A stretch of DNA of 64,000 nucleotides from Thermospira aquatica (GTDB lineage Bacteria > Spirochaetota > Brevinematia > Brevinematales > Thermospiraceae): contig NZ_CP073355.1 of the NCBI RefSeq assembly GCF_023525255.1, positions 1,612,001 through 1,676,000 on the forward strand, read 5' to 3'. Below are positions 16,878-25,528 of this stretch, in pieces; the first letter of the stretch is position 1, and the number at the start of each line of letters is the position of its first letter. Made by a program: the position numbers and the translations under genes. Below the pieces are notes generated by a model that searched no databases, was not told the origin of the DNA, and saw nothing but the letters and a program-made list of their open reading frames with translations.

Positions 16878-18035
16878 TCAAAAATTCCATACAGTTTCCT
16901 CCAAATTTTTGTTTTTTACATTCTTTTTCTTTTGAAGGCTGAAAAGTTTTCTCTGGCAAGCTGTAATTTTTTGTCTTAGGTGAAACAAATCGAGAGCCTT
17001 ATAAAGCCTTGTTAGGCGTTCCTTTTGTTCCACACTTACATAAGAGCTTTCTAAAAGCCGCTGGTAGGGAGTTTTAATATCATCATGCTTCTTTTGCACC
17101 TTGCTTCCGATTCTCTTTTTCTCTGTCATTTTCATAACCGGTTGAAAAAAGTTGGCATAAAGCCTGAGATACGCATAGAGTCGGTTCAAGTAGTAGACTT
17201 CTTCCTCGGTATCGTAGCGGAAGTATCCAACATTCTGGCGGACTATGGAATAGTTTTTCTGCTCAACGTAGCAGTTATCATTGGAACGGGAGCTTCTCCC
17301 CCTTGTAAATTTTATCTGGTTCTTCTCACACCAATCGCGTAGAGGATGATTAATAAATTCAGCACCGGTATCAGAATCAATTCCCCGTAAATCAAAAGGA
17401 AGTCTTCTTTGGACTTTTTCTATGGCTTCTCTTACCCATTTTGAAGCTTTGTTTTTGATTGCCACAAGTTCTGTCCAACCGCTCCAAACATCCACCATAT
17501 TTAATGTTTGAGCAAAATCTCCCCGGCTATTTCCTCCCTCATGGGCTACCAGATCAATCTCCATGAACCCAGGGCAATTTTCATCCCACTCTGCCCACGT
17601 GCGTATAGCTATTTGTTGCTTTAATAGCGTTCCAGGTTTTGTGCCTTTTCGTCCTTTTATCTCAAGCTTTTTACGCTCATGTTTCAAAAGTCGGTCAATA
17701 CTTGAGGCACTTATATGGCGCAAGTTTTCTATAGCCTGTGGAGAACCGTGGAGATGCCCGTTTGCTAAGAGATTATCTAAAACTTCATTGAGAATCGGCT
17801 TTAAGCGTTTGCCACACATGTAGTTTTCAATTTCCCAGACCTTTTTTAGAAGTTTTAGTTCCTCTTCGCCGAATTTTTTCTTTCTGCCAGGTCTTTTGCC
17901 CTTCTTGGCTATGTCGGCTTTAAGGTAATTTTTCTTGCCTACATAGATGGTTTTTCCGTGCTGCCTCAAGAGCCTGGCGGCATAGTTTCGATTTTTTAGG
18001 CCTGTTATCCTCACAAAATAATCCAGTATCTCCAT
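16878..18035 (-). pseudogene. rve-type transposase of IS copy B, N-terminus broken
   Basis: 385 open codons covering nearly the whole transposase. The DDE-type residues are seen in MEIDLVAHEGG (D), GIDSDTGAEF (D) and NDNCYVEQKN (E), preceded by a basic DNA-binding region (KKGKRPGRKKKFGEEEL). The normal N-terminus (MFERRPIYRETAKQYQ in copies A, C and E) is disrupted here by a TAA at the 'YRE' position and by a 24-bp insertion (18063-18086) containing GCTTCGACAAGCTCAGC. Translation might restart at the internal ATG (18035), but loss of about 30 N-terminal residues probably harms end binding. Confidence 0.8.
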
Positions 18036-18062
18036 TTTTTCCTTTTTGCTGGCTTTTTGATA

Positions 18063-18086
18063 CTCTGCTTCGACAAGCTCAGCATA
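18063..18086. repeat. Short GACAAGCTC-type repeat inserted in the transposase N-terminus
   Basis: The segment CTCTGCTTCGACAAGCTCAG and a few following bases interrupts the transposase reading frame of copy B; the same insertion stands in copy D at about 39475-39498. Copies A, C and E lack it. It shares its core (TCGACAAGCTC) with the triple leader repeat. Confidence 0.75.
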
Positions 18087-18300
18087 TCATTTCGCCGTTT
18101 ACCTGTAAATAGGTCTCCTTTCAAACATCGCCAACCCAATTCCGGTTGGCGAGCCTGTCGAGCCACGGTTGGCGAGCTTGTCGAGCCACGGTTGGCGAGC
18201 TTGTCGAGCCATGAACTGGATTATTTTACACAAATTTAAAGTACTTTTTTATTTTGAAGCAACGTTCCCTTTTCGAGTACTTTTATTATGAAGCAATTCG

Positions 18301-18491
18301 ATGACTTGACAAATTTTCTGATTTACTATATACTAAGAAAAAGGCATTCAGGATTAGTGAGAGAACTGAAAGTAAAAACACCGATTGAAGCTGTAAGAGA
18401 ATGGTATAAAATAAAGCCTGAGTTGTTTAAAGAGACACCGGATGTATTTCGGGCAAAACTCGATAATTTGATACAACGTGGTGAAACTTGA
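18301..18491 (+). pseudogene. C-terminal remnant of an IS481-type transposase
   Basis: About 60 codons matching the end of integrase-core IS481-like transposases: FLIYYILRKRHSGLVREL, TPIEAVREWYKIKPELF, then the stop. Its 5' part has been lost or displaced by IS copy B, which inserted here with an ATGAC duplication. The stop lies next to the start of the truncated peptidase module at 18488, so this older IS probably cut that module off from its upstream part. Confidence 0.75.
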
Positions 18492-19534
18492 CAATTTCTG
18501 ATATAGAGAATAAGGGTAAGTTTGGGGAGGTGATAGAAAACCTAAGGGCGAGGATAACGAATGATGGGGATCGTGTGCTTCTTGACCGGCTTCTTAAGGA
18601 TGTACTCAAGGGTGGTAATACCAAAGAAAATAACAGCAACTTTGTAGCGATAAGGGATAGGCTAGCAACAAACTATTACAAAGATGGTGATTCAAAAGAT
18701 ATGTTAGAAAGAACGAAGCTTCTCAACTATCTCAATGGGCTAAAGTATATCTATGATTTTAGGGATGTTGCAGCTGTAGGTATAGCAAAACAAGCCTGTT
18801 GCATGATAGCGAACTATACTCTTGCTGGTGCAAATGGCATATTAGATCCCACCGAGTTTGCCTTTGAGGACTATTTTGTAGAGATGTTTAACAAGGGGCT
18901 TGTGGGCTATAGTAAGCTAGAGAATATGTCTCTTTCCTACTTTAATAGTGGAAGCTACAATAGGAGAAGTGGTGCTCCTGTGTATGTATGGGCTCATGGG
19001 TGGAGTGATAACATGAAGATAAATGAGCTTAATGGTGGCATACAGCGGGCGAAATTATACGGAGTTATGGATATAGAGGATGATGGTGTAAAGCATCACA
19101 TGTATTGGTATGTCCGTGCGGATATGATAGGGAAGAGCACGAATCTTTCTCTTGAGTTTAGTGGCGGGTGGTCACTTGAGAAGGTGAAGGCACGCATGCA
19201 AGAGCTGAGCAATCGGTTAAATACTTTAATGGGCGATTATGAAAATTCTCGTCAGAGCGATATTCTTAAAAAAATTCGAGATACTCGTAATGCACTGAAA
19301 GGATATAAGGACATATTAGATTCCTCTCAAGCTATTTTTGCCAATCTTCGTAGGTTGTATGATGCTTCTCCTCGGTTTTTTATGGTTCAGAGGAAAAGTA
19401 ATGAGGGTGATACCCATTTCATGCTCGGGATGTATGTTGGTGGCACGCTTAGGCTCTATGACCATAATCCTTGGGGGAAGTGGGATGATATTTGTGACAG
19501 GGAAGATTATATTGTGAATTACTTTTGGTATTAA
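18488..19534 (+). CDS. Orphan toxin-tip module 1: papain/C39-like peptidase domain, 5'-truncated
   Basis: 348 aa read from a TTG that lies in IS debris; there is no Shine-Dalgarno, so I regard it as a 3' fragment of a larger gene. Residues about 92-112 (GIAKQACCMIANYTLAG) supply the oxyanion Gln and nucleophile Cys of a papain/C39-like fold, and the C-terminal part (THFMLGMYVGGTLRLYDHNPWG) supplies His and Asp/Asn in the expected order. A helical insert (about 235-285) lies between. It is followed after 20 bp by a lipoprotein gene. The role as an effector tip is inferred from the array context. Confidence 0.6.
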   Translation: MTISDIENKGKFGEVIENLRARITNDGDRVLLDRLLKDVLKGGNTKENNSNFVAIRDRLATNYYKDGDSKDMLERTKLLNYLNGLKYIYDFRDVAAVGIAKQACCMIANYTLAGANGILDPTEFAFEDYFVEMFNKGLVGYSKLENMSLSYFNSGSYNRRSGAPVYVWAHGWSDNMKINELNGGIQRAKLYGVMDIEDDGVKHHMYWYVRADMIGKSTNLSLEFSGGWSLEKVKARMQELSNRLNTLMGDYENSRQSDILKKIRDTRNALKGYKDILDSSQAIFANLRRLYDASPRFFMVQRKSNEGDTHFMLGMYVGGTLRLYDHNPWGKWDDICDREDYIVNYFWY

Positions 19535-19554
19535 ACACAATGGGAGGTTAGTTT

Positions 19555-20229
19555 ATGAATAGGATATATTTAATTTTTGTAGTGATATCAGTCATAGGTA
19601 TAAGTGGTTGTTGGAACGGGTGTACAGCTCGTTTTCAGAAGGGTGGTGAGGTATCTAAAAGTACGACGAATTTCTCTGATAATGATGTTATGACTAATAG
19701 TGGAAGTATAAGCTCGGTAGAAAGATTTGTGAGAGGTATGAATAAAGGAATCACTGTTGGTGGGGATTATGAGGATCCAAGGACAGGTATATTTTACAGT
19801 ATTTGGATTCGTGGTAAAGAAGATCCCAAATATTTTAATCAGAAGTGGATACACTTTAATTATGTTCTCCCTAATGATCCGGAGCTCTGCATTCATGACT
19901 TTCAATATGGTGGGATAGTGTGGGAGAGCTATCGTGTATTTCCAGAGGAGAACATGATAAGTTTTTACAAGGCTGATGGGCGTCATATACTTAGTATAAA
20001 GTTTTTAAGTCCATCAAACTTTATACTTTTAGAAGGTGAGATTGTTAGAAGCTATTTTGATGATGGATTTGATCGTGGATACTATAAAGAACTTATGGAG
20101 ACAAATATTCCTGAGGCTCAGAGGGAGTCAGAAAGACAATCGTTAAGGAATACGATAGGTTGTTTTGCTTCTGTAGGAGGTCCTTTTTCTAATGAGTTTA
20201 TACCAGATGTGGCTTTCACTTTTTATTAA
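19555..20229 (+). CDS. Lipoprotein paired with module 1 (candidate immunity protein)
   Basis: 224 aa with signal peptide and lipobox (GISGC, Cys at 19), own ATG and a GGGAGG Shine-Dalgarno sequence. The mature part is soluble with many aromatic residues; no family recognised. Its place right behind a peptidase tip, and its export to the envelope, fit an immunity protein against a periplasm-acting effector; this is inference. Confidence 0.6.
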   Translation: MNRIYLIFVVISVIGISGCWNGCTARFQKGGEVSKSTTNFSDNDVMTNSGSISSVERFVRGMNKGITVGGDYEDPRTGIFYSIWIRGKEDPKYFNQKWIHFNYVLPNDPELCIHDFQYGGIVWESYRVFPEENMISFYKADGRHILSIKFLSPSNFILLEGEIVRSYFDDGFDRGYYKELMETNIPEAQRESERQSLRNTIGCFASVGGPFSNEFIPDVAFTFY

Positions 20230-20251
20230 GGAGGAGACTTACTTATGGTTT

Positions 20252-20533
20252 CCGCCCCTTGCTTGCGGTGCTTCCGTGAGAGAGGGAAGAACTCTCAGAG
20301 AACTAGCCATGAGCTGGGTGGAAGAAAAAAGGTGCGGTAAAACAAATTCCGAGCCACAGGATGTAGGGTAGGTCACGGCTAATACAAGGATGTATTCGCC
20401 GTGACGGTAGAAGAAAAAACAAAGCTAAAAGAAAAACCTCCAGCTTGTAGGGTGCAAGAAAAAAATTGGTAAAAGAAACCGCGCAAGGGGCGGAGTGGGG
20501 GTTTCAAGGGGGACTAGCTTCAGTCCCCCTTGA
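20252..20533 (+). ncRNA. Structured non-coding element E0 with GGA-loop hairpins
   Basis: No credible reading frame in 20230-20547. A long-range pairing closes the element: CCGCCCCTTGC..GCGG at 20252-20268 with CCGCGCAAGGGGCGG at 20479-20493. Inside is a hairpin at 20372-20405 (GTCACGGCTAATAC / GTATTCGCCGTGAC) whose loop region carries ATACAAGGATGT, an exact match to the published CsrA SELEX consensus RUACARGGAUGU; ACAGGATGT also occurs at 20356-20364. A 12-bp perfect hairpin (20504-20533) lies at the 3' end without a T run. A CsrA-binding RNA or a DNA-level recombination structure are both possible; I cannot decide. Confidence 0.45.
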
Positions 20534-20547
20534 GGGAGGAGGGTTAG

Positions 20548-21675
20548 ACTACCACCCTTGCTAGCATGACTGCAGCCTATATTAATACCGACCTTGGTGT
20601 TGGTAGGATGGTAGGCAGCTGGGCTGGTAGCTGGGCTGGGAATATATTTGGCGGGAACAACTGGTTTACTGTAGGTATAGAGATGGGTGTGCAGAGGATG
20701 ACAGAGGGCGTAGTAGAGAGCTCTTTTATGGTTGGGGCGAAGGTGTATGACTTTAAAGCTGGCAAACTGAGGGATGACTGGGCTAGTTTTATTGGCAAGA
20801 GTATTCTTGAAAGTGGGATGATAGGTTTTGTTAGTGGGTTTACAACAGGTATGATAGGTAGTGCCCTTGGAGGGACATACACCAATGGGAGTTTTGTATT
20901 CTTAGACAAGAAGTCGAGCAAAGCTCTTGGGAAGGAGGTTTATCTTTTCTATGGAGACAAGCTTGATAACTTTGCTAACACTATAGGGAGTATAGCGGGA
21001 GAAGCAGTGCATTATGCGTGGGGAGGAAATTTCAGGATAAGCCTTGCGAGTGATGTAGGGATGGCATTTACGCACGATGGGCAGATAGTGAATGACACGA
21101 GCGGAGGTATTGGGCTTGTTAACCTTGTGGATGCGATAGGTAGTTTAAACTATGTAGGTTTTCAGTATAAGAATGTTCACGGAGGAGACGAGGGCTTATC
21201 GAGGATAAGTTATGTAAATATGGGATATTTAAGTGGGGATGATTTTGGTATGAAGACTTCTATGGATATCATTAATGGGAAGAAAAGTTTATTATTTGAC
21301 CTTGAAGAGGAAGGGCATTATGGAGAGGCTGGGGAAGATACCATACATCTAAATAAGAAAGCAATTACTGAGAATACAGCAGAAGGTCTTCTATTTTATA
21401 CTTCTACAGTAGTGAGGGAAGGTGTATTGATTGATTCTGGTCTTGTAGGGAAGGATAGGATGACAGCGTATGCGAGGGAGCTTGGAGCTACGGGGATACA
21501 GAAAATGGTACTGGATAATCAGCAAGGAATTTTGGGAGTAGATGTATATGATGGAAGCAGTGAGTATTCGAAGGTTGCAAATTTAATTGCCTATGCGACT
21601 GAGACAGGGGATTTAAGCTTGTTTAACTGGGAAAGTGGAAATGATGGATTGATTAAAGAGTTGGGGTTGATATAA
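20548..21675 (+). pseudogene. Trunk segment of orphan toxin module 2
   Basis: Begins in mid-protein after a TAG with no ribosome-binding site. A glycine-rich hydrophobic stretch (GSWAGSWAGNIFGG ... GFVSGFTTGMIGSALGG) resembles the pre-toxin or translocation segments of large secreted proteins, followed by beta-rich sequence. The frame is interrupted by TAA at 21673 and again at 21694, and resumes in the same frame as the peptidase tip. Lengthening the G run near 21663-21666 by one base and shortening an A run near 21711 by one base would fuse all parts into one frame, so two compensating homopolymer indels are the likely cause. Confidence 0.6.
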
Positions 21676-21696
21676 GGAATCAGAGGAATAATGTAA

Positions 21697-22512
21697 GTAG
21701 GGGAAAACGGAAAGAGGATTGCTGATGGAATGTGTAATCTTACAGCATTAACGATAGCACTTGTGAGTATGCCGAATAATAAGGACTTAAGGAAGGTAGT
21801 AAGCATAAATGATCCGGTTTGGTTCTTCAATGAGGGTGAAAGACAAATAGAGGATGAACTTGAGGAGAGAAGGAGAGAGATGAGTTCATATTTGAAAATT
21901 AAGTATGGGGTAGATGGAAGGACATGGTATTCAACTCTTTTTGAACTTGCTCTAGCGAGTGGAAGTATTGAGCCGCCTGTGGATTATAAAGTCTATACAA
22001 ATGGCTGCGCCCAGTGGTGGTATAAGGATGGAATGGAAGCTTTGCATAATTGGGGTGGTAAAAACAAGGGGAAGCCAACCGTTGATGATGTAAAAAAATT
22101 TTACTTCGATTTGAGAAAGAGAATGAAGCCTGGTGATCAAGTCATAGCGGGAGGAAGATTCAACGCTATTTATGAAGATAATAATACAACGAATAGATTA
22201 GGGCATGTTATATATATCAAGGAGATAACAACGAATGGCTTAATAATAGTTGATCCATACGGAGGGTATATTAAGTATGCAATGCAGAACTATGGTAATT
22301 TCAAATATAACAATATAGAGGATAATTTGTACAGGCGGAATGATAAGATAAATGAGTTTACTCGAGAATTTACCTCGTACTATTTTCTGCCATGGGATAA
22401 GGTATATGAGCATGGGGTAGGAAGAGGGGCATTGCTTTTACTGAGGCCAAATATGGATATAGCTGATAATTTTTCTCGTCAATTGTGGAAAAAGTGGTTT
22501 TTTGGAAAGTAA
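21697..22512 (+). CDS. Orphan toxin-tip module 2: papain/C39-like peptidase domain
   Basis: About 270 codons continuing the frame of 20548. The entry sequence GKRIADGMCNLTALTIAL carries the nucleophile Cys with the pattern of C39-like peptidases, and GHVIYIKEITTNGLIIVDPYGG supplies His and Asp. A third conserved feature, NGCAQWWY, lies between. An internal ATG (21730) is present but without a Shine-Dalgarno sequence. Followed after 24 bp by a lipoprotein gene. The peptidase reading is from motif order only. Confidence 0.55.
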   Translation, partial: VGENGKRIADGMCNLTALTIALVSMPNNKDLRKVVSINDPVWFFNEGERQIEDELEERRREMSSYLKIKYGVDGRTWYSTLFELALASGSIEPPVDYKVYTNGCAQWWYKDGMEALHNWGGKNKGKPTVDDVKKFYFDLRKRMKPGDQVIAGGRFNAIYEDNNTTNRLGHVIYIKEITTNGLIIVDPYGGYIKYAMQNYGNFKYNNIEDNLYRRNDKINEFTREFTSYYFLPWDKVYEHGVGRGALLLLRPNMDIADNFSRQLWKKWFFGK

Positions 22513-22536
22513 GTTCAGAAAGGAGGGAAAGGTAAG

Positions 22537-23247
22537 ATGAAGAGAAGGTTTATATTAGGGATAATGATAATATTAAATCTTACAACCTGTGGGGAGAGTA
22601 AGCTTAAGGTAGATGAACTTAAGATAATAGAAACAAAAATAGTAAGCGAAAGTGAGCCTAATACGAAACCCAAAGAGGAGTTTTTGGATGGAATTATGCG
22701 AATGGCTATATGCATAGTTTCTGCCAGTAGCCCCTTGGTTGATGCATACAATTCCTGGGAGATCACTCATGGAAAAGAGATAATGGAGTTAGCTGATGAG
22801 GATCCAGCAACAGCCTGGATAAGTCGTGATGATGGTTTGACTCACTATCTGTGGTGTCGTATCTATCACTTGACTGGTTATGATATAAAGCGGAAAGATC
22901 GTTTACCATATGCGATAGATATATTACCGGGGTGGGCAAAGAGTAAGAAAACATATAAAGTATATAACAGGCCTAAAAGGATAAGATTAGAGTTATATCA
23001 TATTCCTTTTCGTTATGCTAGGAATCAGTATGAGGACAGCTATGTGTTGGAAGACGAGATTAGATTGATATATGTAGTTATTGCAGAGTTAAGAGATGAG
23101 CTTGCATGGCAAAGAATAAGAATCAATATAGAAGACAGCAAAGAATATTTGGGAGAAAGAATGGCTGGTCGTTTAGTTATAAAGGATATTTATCCTGGTA
23201 TAACCAATCATACAGCTATATCTATGATACGATTTGTTTATAAGTAG
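22537..23247 (+). CDS. Lipoprotein with NADase-type glycan-binding-like domain, paired with module 2
   Basis: 236 aa. Signal peptide and a Cys near position 18 (NLTTCGE), AAAGGAGGGAAAGG Shine-Dalgarno region, then a domain whose pattern (DEDPATAWISRDDG ... IDILPGWAKSKKTYKVYNRPKRIRLEL) resembles the discoidin-like NADase-type glycan-binding fold seen more clearly in the genes at 27769 and 30116. Candidate exported immunity or cell-wall-binding protein for the preceding peptidase tip. Confidence 0.55.
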   Translation: MKRRFILGIMIILNLTTCGESKLKVDELKIIETKIVSESEPNTKPKEEFLDGIMRMAICIVSASSPLVDAYNSWEITHGKEIMELADEDPATAWISRDDGLTHYLWCRIYHLTGYDIKRKDRLPYAIDILPGWAKSKKTYKVYNRPKRIRLELYHIPFRYARNQYEDSYVLEDEIRLIYVVIAELRDELAWQRIRINIEDSKEYLGERMAGRLVIKDIYPGITNHTAISMIRFVYK

Positions 23248-23250
23248 GAG

Positions 23251-23298
23251 GAAGAGGAATAAAAAGTGATACTATAGTACTGAAAAACTAGCCTCTTC
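23251..23298 (+). other. Inverted repeat at the junction of modules 2 and 3
   Basis: GAAGAGG (23251-23257) pairs with CCTCTTC (23292-23298) and encloses the palindrome TACTATAGTA (23270-23279). There is no T run, so it is not an obvious terminator. Noted because structured DNA also lies at other cassette junctions. Confidence 0.45.
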
Positions 23299-23309
23299 TT
23301 TTACAGTAG

Positions 23310-24371
23310 GAAGCGAAATTAGCAGAGGGCGATGCCGATTTAAGAGCGAAGCTTGCGTATTATACAGCGACGACGATGCACGAAGGATTGCACCTTGACC
23401 AGCACGAGTGGCTTGCTGCGAATGGTCTTGAAGCGGACGATATAACGCTGGAGAGGATGGCATATGAACAGAGCACGATGACACTTGCGCTCCTACAGGC
23501 GAATTTTGGGCTTGGTGTTGGTGGGAGCAAGTATGAAGATGTTGCTTTAGCGGGGGCGTATTTTGCTCTGAGTGGGGATAAAGAATTAGTTGGAATAACT
23601 GATGATGGGAGAAGTTTATCCCTTTCGGATCTCTTGGGCAAAAAGAATACGGAGAAATTGGCAAAGATGTTTTTTGAGTATTATTGTCCTAAAGTTGAAA
23701 AATGGCAAAAATGGGCTAAAGAAGGTAAGATTGAAAACTTTACTGAACAGGAAAAAAATGAGTTAAAGCTCTTTTATACGCTACTGGCTATTGGGGGAAA
23801 GTTTGGATTAGGGTATCCTGAAGCAGGAGATTTACTTTTGAATTACTTAAAAGGTGAGAAGGCGAAGGGGTTAGAGGGGACCCCACCCTATCTTATTTCT
23901 CCTGAGCCTTACAAGAATTCTGTTATTGTTCAAGATGCGATGTCAAGAATGAAACAGTTCATATTGAAAGATCTGCAAGATGGAGTATTAGACAGGAAGA
24001 GTTGGAGTTCAAAGAATTTGCTCTTTCCTATGAAAGGGAGAGATGTGAATAAGTTGGGTAATTTTAAAAGAGAGGGGTATCTTGCTTCAGAACAAACGGC
24101 GAATCCAAGGTTAAAGTTCATGAATAATATATTTCCGCTATATGTAAATGTGAGAGTTCTCGATAAAAACACAGTAGAGTTAGAGTGGATTGTGGAAGAT
24201 GAGTATATTTTCAAATCGTATCGTGAGGATCCCACTGTGTATACTGACCTGCCGGTAGGAAATTATACTTTCAGGTTAGATGATGGTCTTAGCCAGTTTT
24301 TAGAAGAATTAGGAATAGCTAAACGTTTCTGGTATAAAGCGAGTTGGAAGGAGGTATGGAAATGGAAGTAG
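23310..24371 (+). pseudogene. Orphan toxin module 3: HExxH trunk segment plus unknown tip
   Basis: Open from the codon after a TAG at 23307 with no start signal, so a 3' fragment of a larger gene. The first part (AYYTATTMHEGLHLDQHEW ... ERMAYEQS) has an HExxH motif with a downstream glutamate, as in gluzincin peptidases, and then the trunk phrase DVALAGAYFALSGD, which recurs in degraded form at 25.03 kb. The C-terminal ~200 residues are the variable tip; I recognise no family in it. An internal ATG exists at 23376. Overlaps the start of the next gene by 10 bp. Confidence 0.55.
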
Positions 24372-24967
24372 GAATAAGAGTCTTTTTGATTATTTTTATG
24401 TTTGTTGCGTTTCAAAATTCTCTTCTTGGACAAGATAGATATCCCAAGGGAGAGGAAGTGGTAGCAGTAAGAAGTTATTATATTGTTTATGTTTTTTCTG
24501 AAGTGGATAAGGTTATTGGATGTATTAGCAATTATATAAGGGAATATGAAAAGAGAGAGAAGGTTAATATCTATGGGATGGTGTATCCTATGAGAATTGA
24601 AAAGTTAGAATATGCAAGTGATGAATACAAATGGAGGGGAACAGATATCCTAAGATTTCGAGCTAGGTACAGTTTCGTGTATCATTATGAGGTGAACAAT
24701 GGCTGGATGAATTATCAAGTTGCTGGAAGAAACTATAGGAATCTATTTTCAGCAATATTCAAAAGAAATGAAAAGAAAAAAGAGAAAGTGGAGTTAATTT
24801 TTAGGTTATATTACTTTCCCTGGAAAAGCTTTTTCAAGTACAAACGAGGGGAACTAATTAAAGAAGAGGAAGACAAATGGAGGAGTTTTAGTAAATTTGT
24901 CAATGGTTTTATTGAGTATATGAAGAAAGAGGGTGTAAAGATAATAAAAGTGGAGGAGAAAGAGTGA
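24362..24967 (+). CDS. Exported small protein paired with module 3 (candidate immunity protein)
   Basis: 201 aa from the ATG at 24362, chosen because AAGGAGG ends seven bases upstream. A signal peptide (GIRVFLIIFMFVAFQNSLLGQ) is followed by a charged, tyrosine- and lysine-rich soluble part ending KVEEKE. No family recognised. Overlap with the preceding tip gene suggests co-translation. Confidence 0.55.
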   Translation: MEVGIRVFLIIFMFVAFQNSLLGQDRYPKGEEVVAVRSYYIVYVFSEVDKVIGCISNYIREYEKREKVNIYGMVYPMRIEKLEYASDEYKWRGTDILRFRARYSFVYHYEVNNGWMNYQVAGRNYRNLFSAIFKRNEKKKEKVELIFRLYYFPWKSFFKYKRGELIKEEEDKWRSFSKFVNGFIEYMKKEGVKIIKVEEKE

Positions 24968-25012
24968 GGGGTAAATAAAGCACAAAGAGAGAGATGACCA
25001 CACAATTTCTTC

Positions 25013-25517
25013 GTAGCAGGAGAGGTGGTTTTAGCTGGTGGGACATTTGCACTCAGTGGGGATGCGGATTCTTTGGATATGAGCGGGAGGAGTTTGAAGG
25101 TTACGAAAGATGGGAAGATGACGATTGTGGAGGTGGAGAAATGGGCAAATACCCCCGAGAAGGGAGGAAAATAGTGTAGTAGGGATAGCGAAGGTGCTTG
25201 GTGTGAGCCCTGAGAAGGTGATAGAGGCTTTAAAGAGGACGGGGCATTATAAAGGGATGAGTGATGAACAGATAGCGAAGAGCCTTAAGGTTGGCGAAAC
25301 GCTTGTGTTGAAGAATGGCAAGGTAATGACAGAAGAGGAGGCGAAGGGGGTAGATTGGGCAAGGGTAGGAAAAACTGTAGGAAAGTTTTTAATCTTATCT
25401 ACACCACAGGGGCAGATGACAGTAGGAACAATAGGATTAGTAAGGATGGGGTATGAATTGCTTAAAGGAAATGGAAAGACTCAGGATTCAGCCAAAGCCA
25501 GTCAGTACATTACTTAG
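25013..25517 (+). pseudogene. Orphan toxin module 4: trunk phrase plus LysM-like tip, frameshifted
   Basis: The frame from 25013 reads VAGEVVLAGGTFALSGD, a paralogue of the 23.5-kb trunk, and runs into a stop near 25172. Reading on in another frame gives VVGIAKVLGVSPEKVIEALK ... LKVGETLVLKNGK, which resembles a LysM motif. Dropping one C from the C5 run near 25151 joins the two. No exported partner gene follows directly; a further trunk segment begins at 25529. Confidence 0.5.
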
Positions 25518-25528
25518 AGATGTTGTAG

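Larger units (their letters stand above)
16817..18300 (-). mobile_element. IS copy B, best-preserved transposase
   Basis: Complete element from CCCGTTGCG to GCAATTCG, flanked on both sides by the 5-bp duplication ATGAC (16812-16816 and 18301-18305). It sits directly next to copy A in the same orientation and lies inside an IS481-type transposase remnant, whose C-terminal part continues at 18301. Confidence 0.9.

Noticed and set aside
16878-18035. IS copy B transposase as intact
   Set aside because: Long frame, but its N-terminus is removed by an in-frame TAA and a 24-bp repeat insertion.
18301-18505. Repeated phrase CTTGACAA(A)TTTCTGAT at 18305 and 18486
   Set aside because: Might be an IS481-type end repeat, but with only two imperfect copies and one lost IS end I cannot support it.
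20504-20533. 12-bp hairpin of E0 as a terminator
   Set aside because: No T run follows; the next bases are G-rich.
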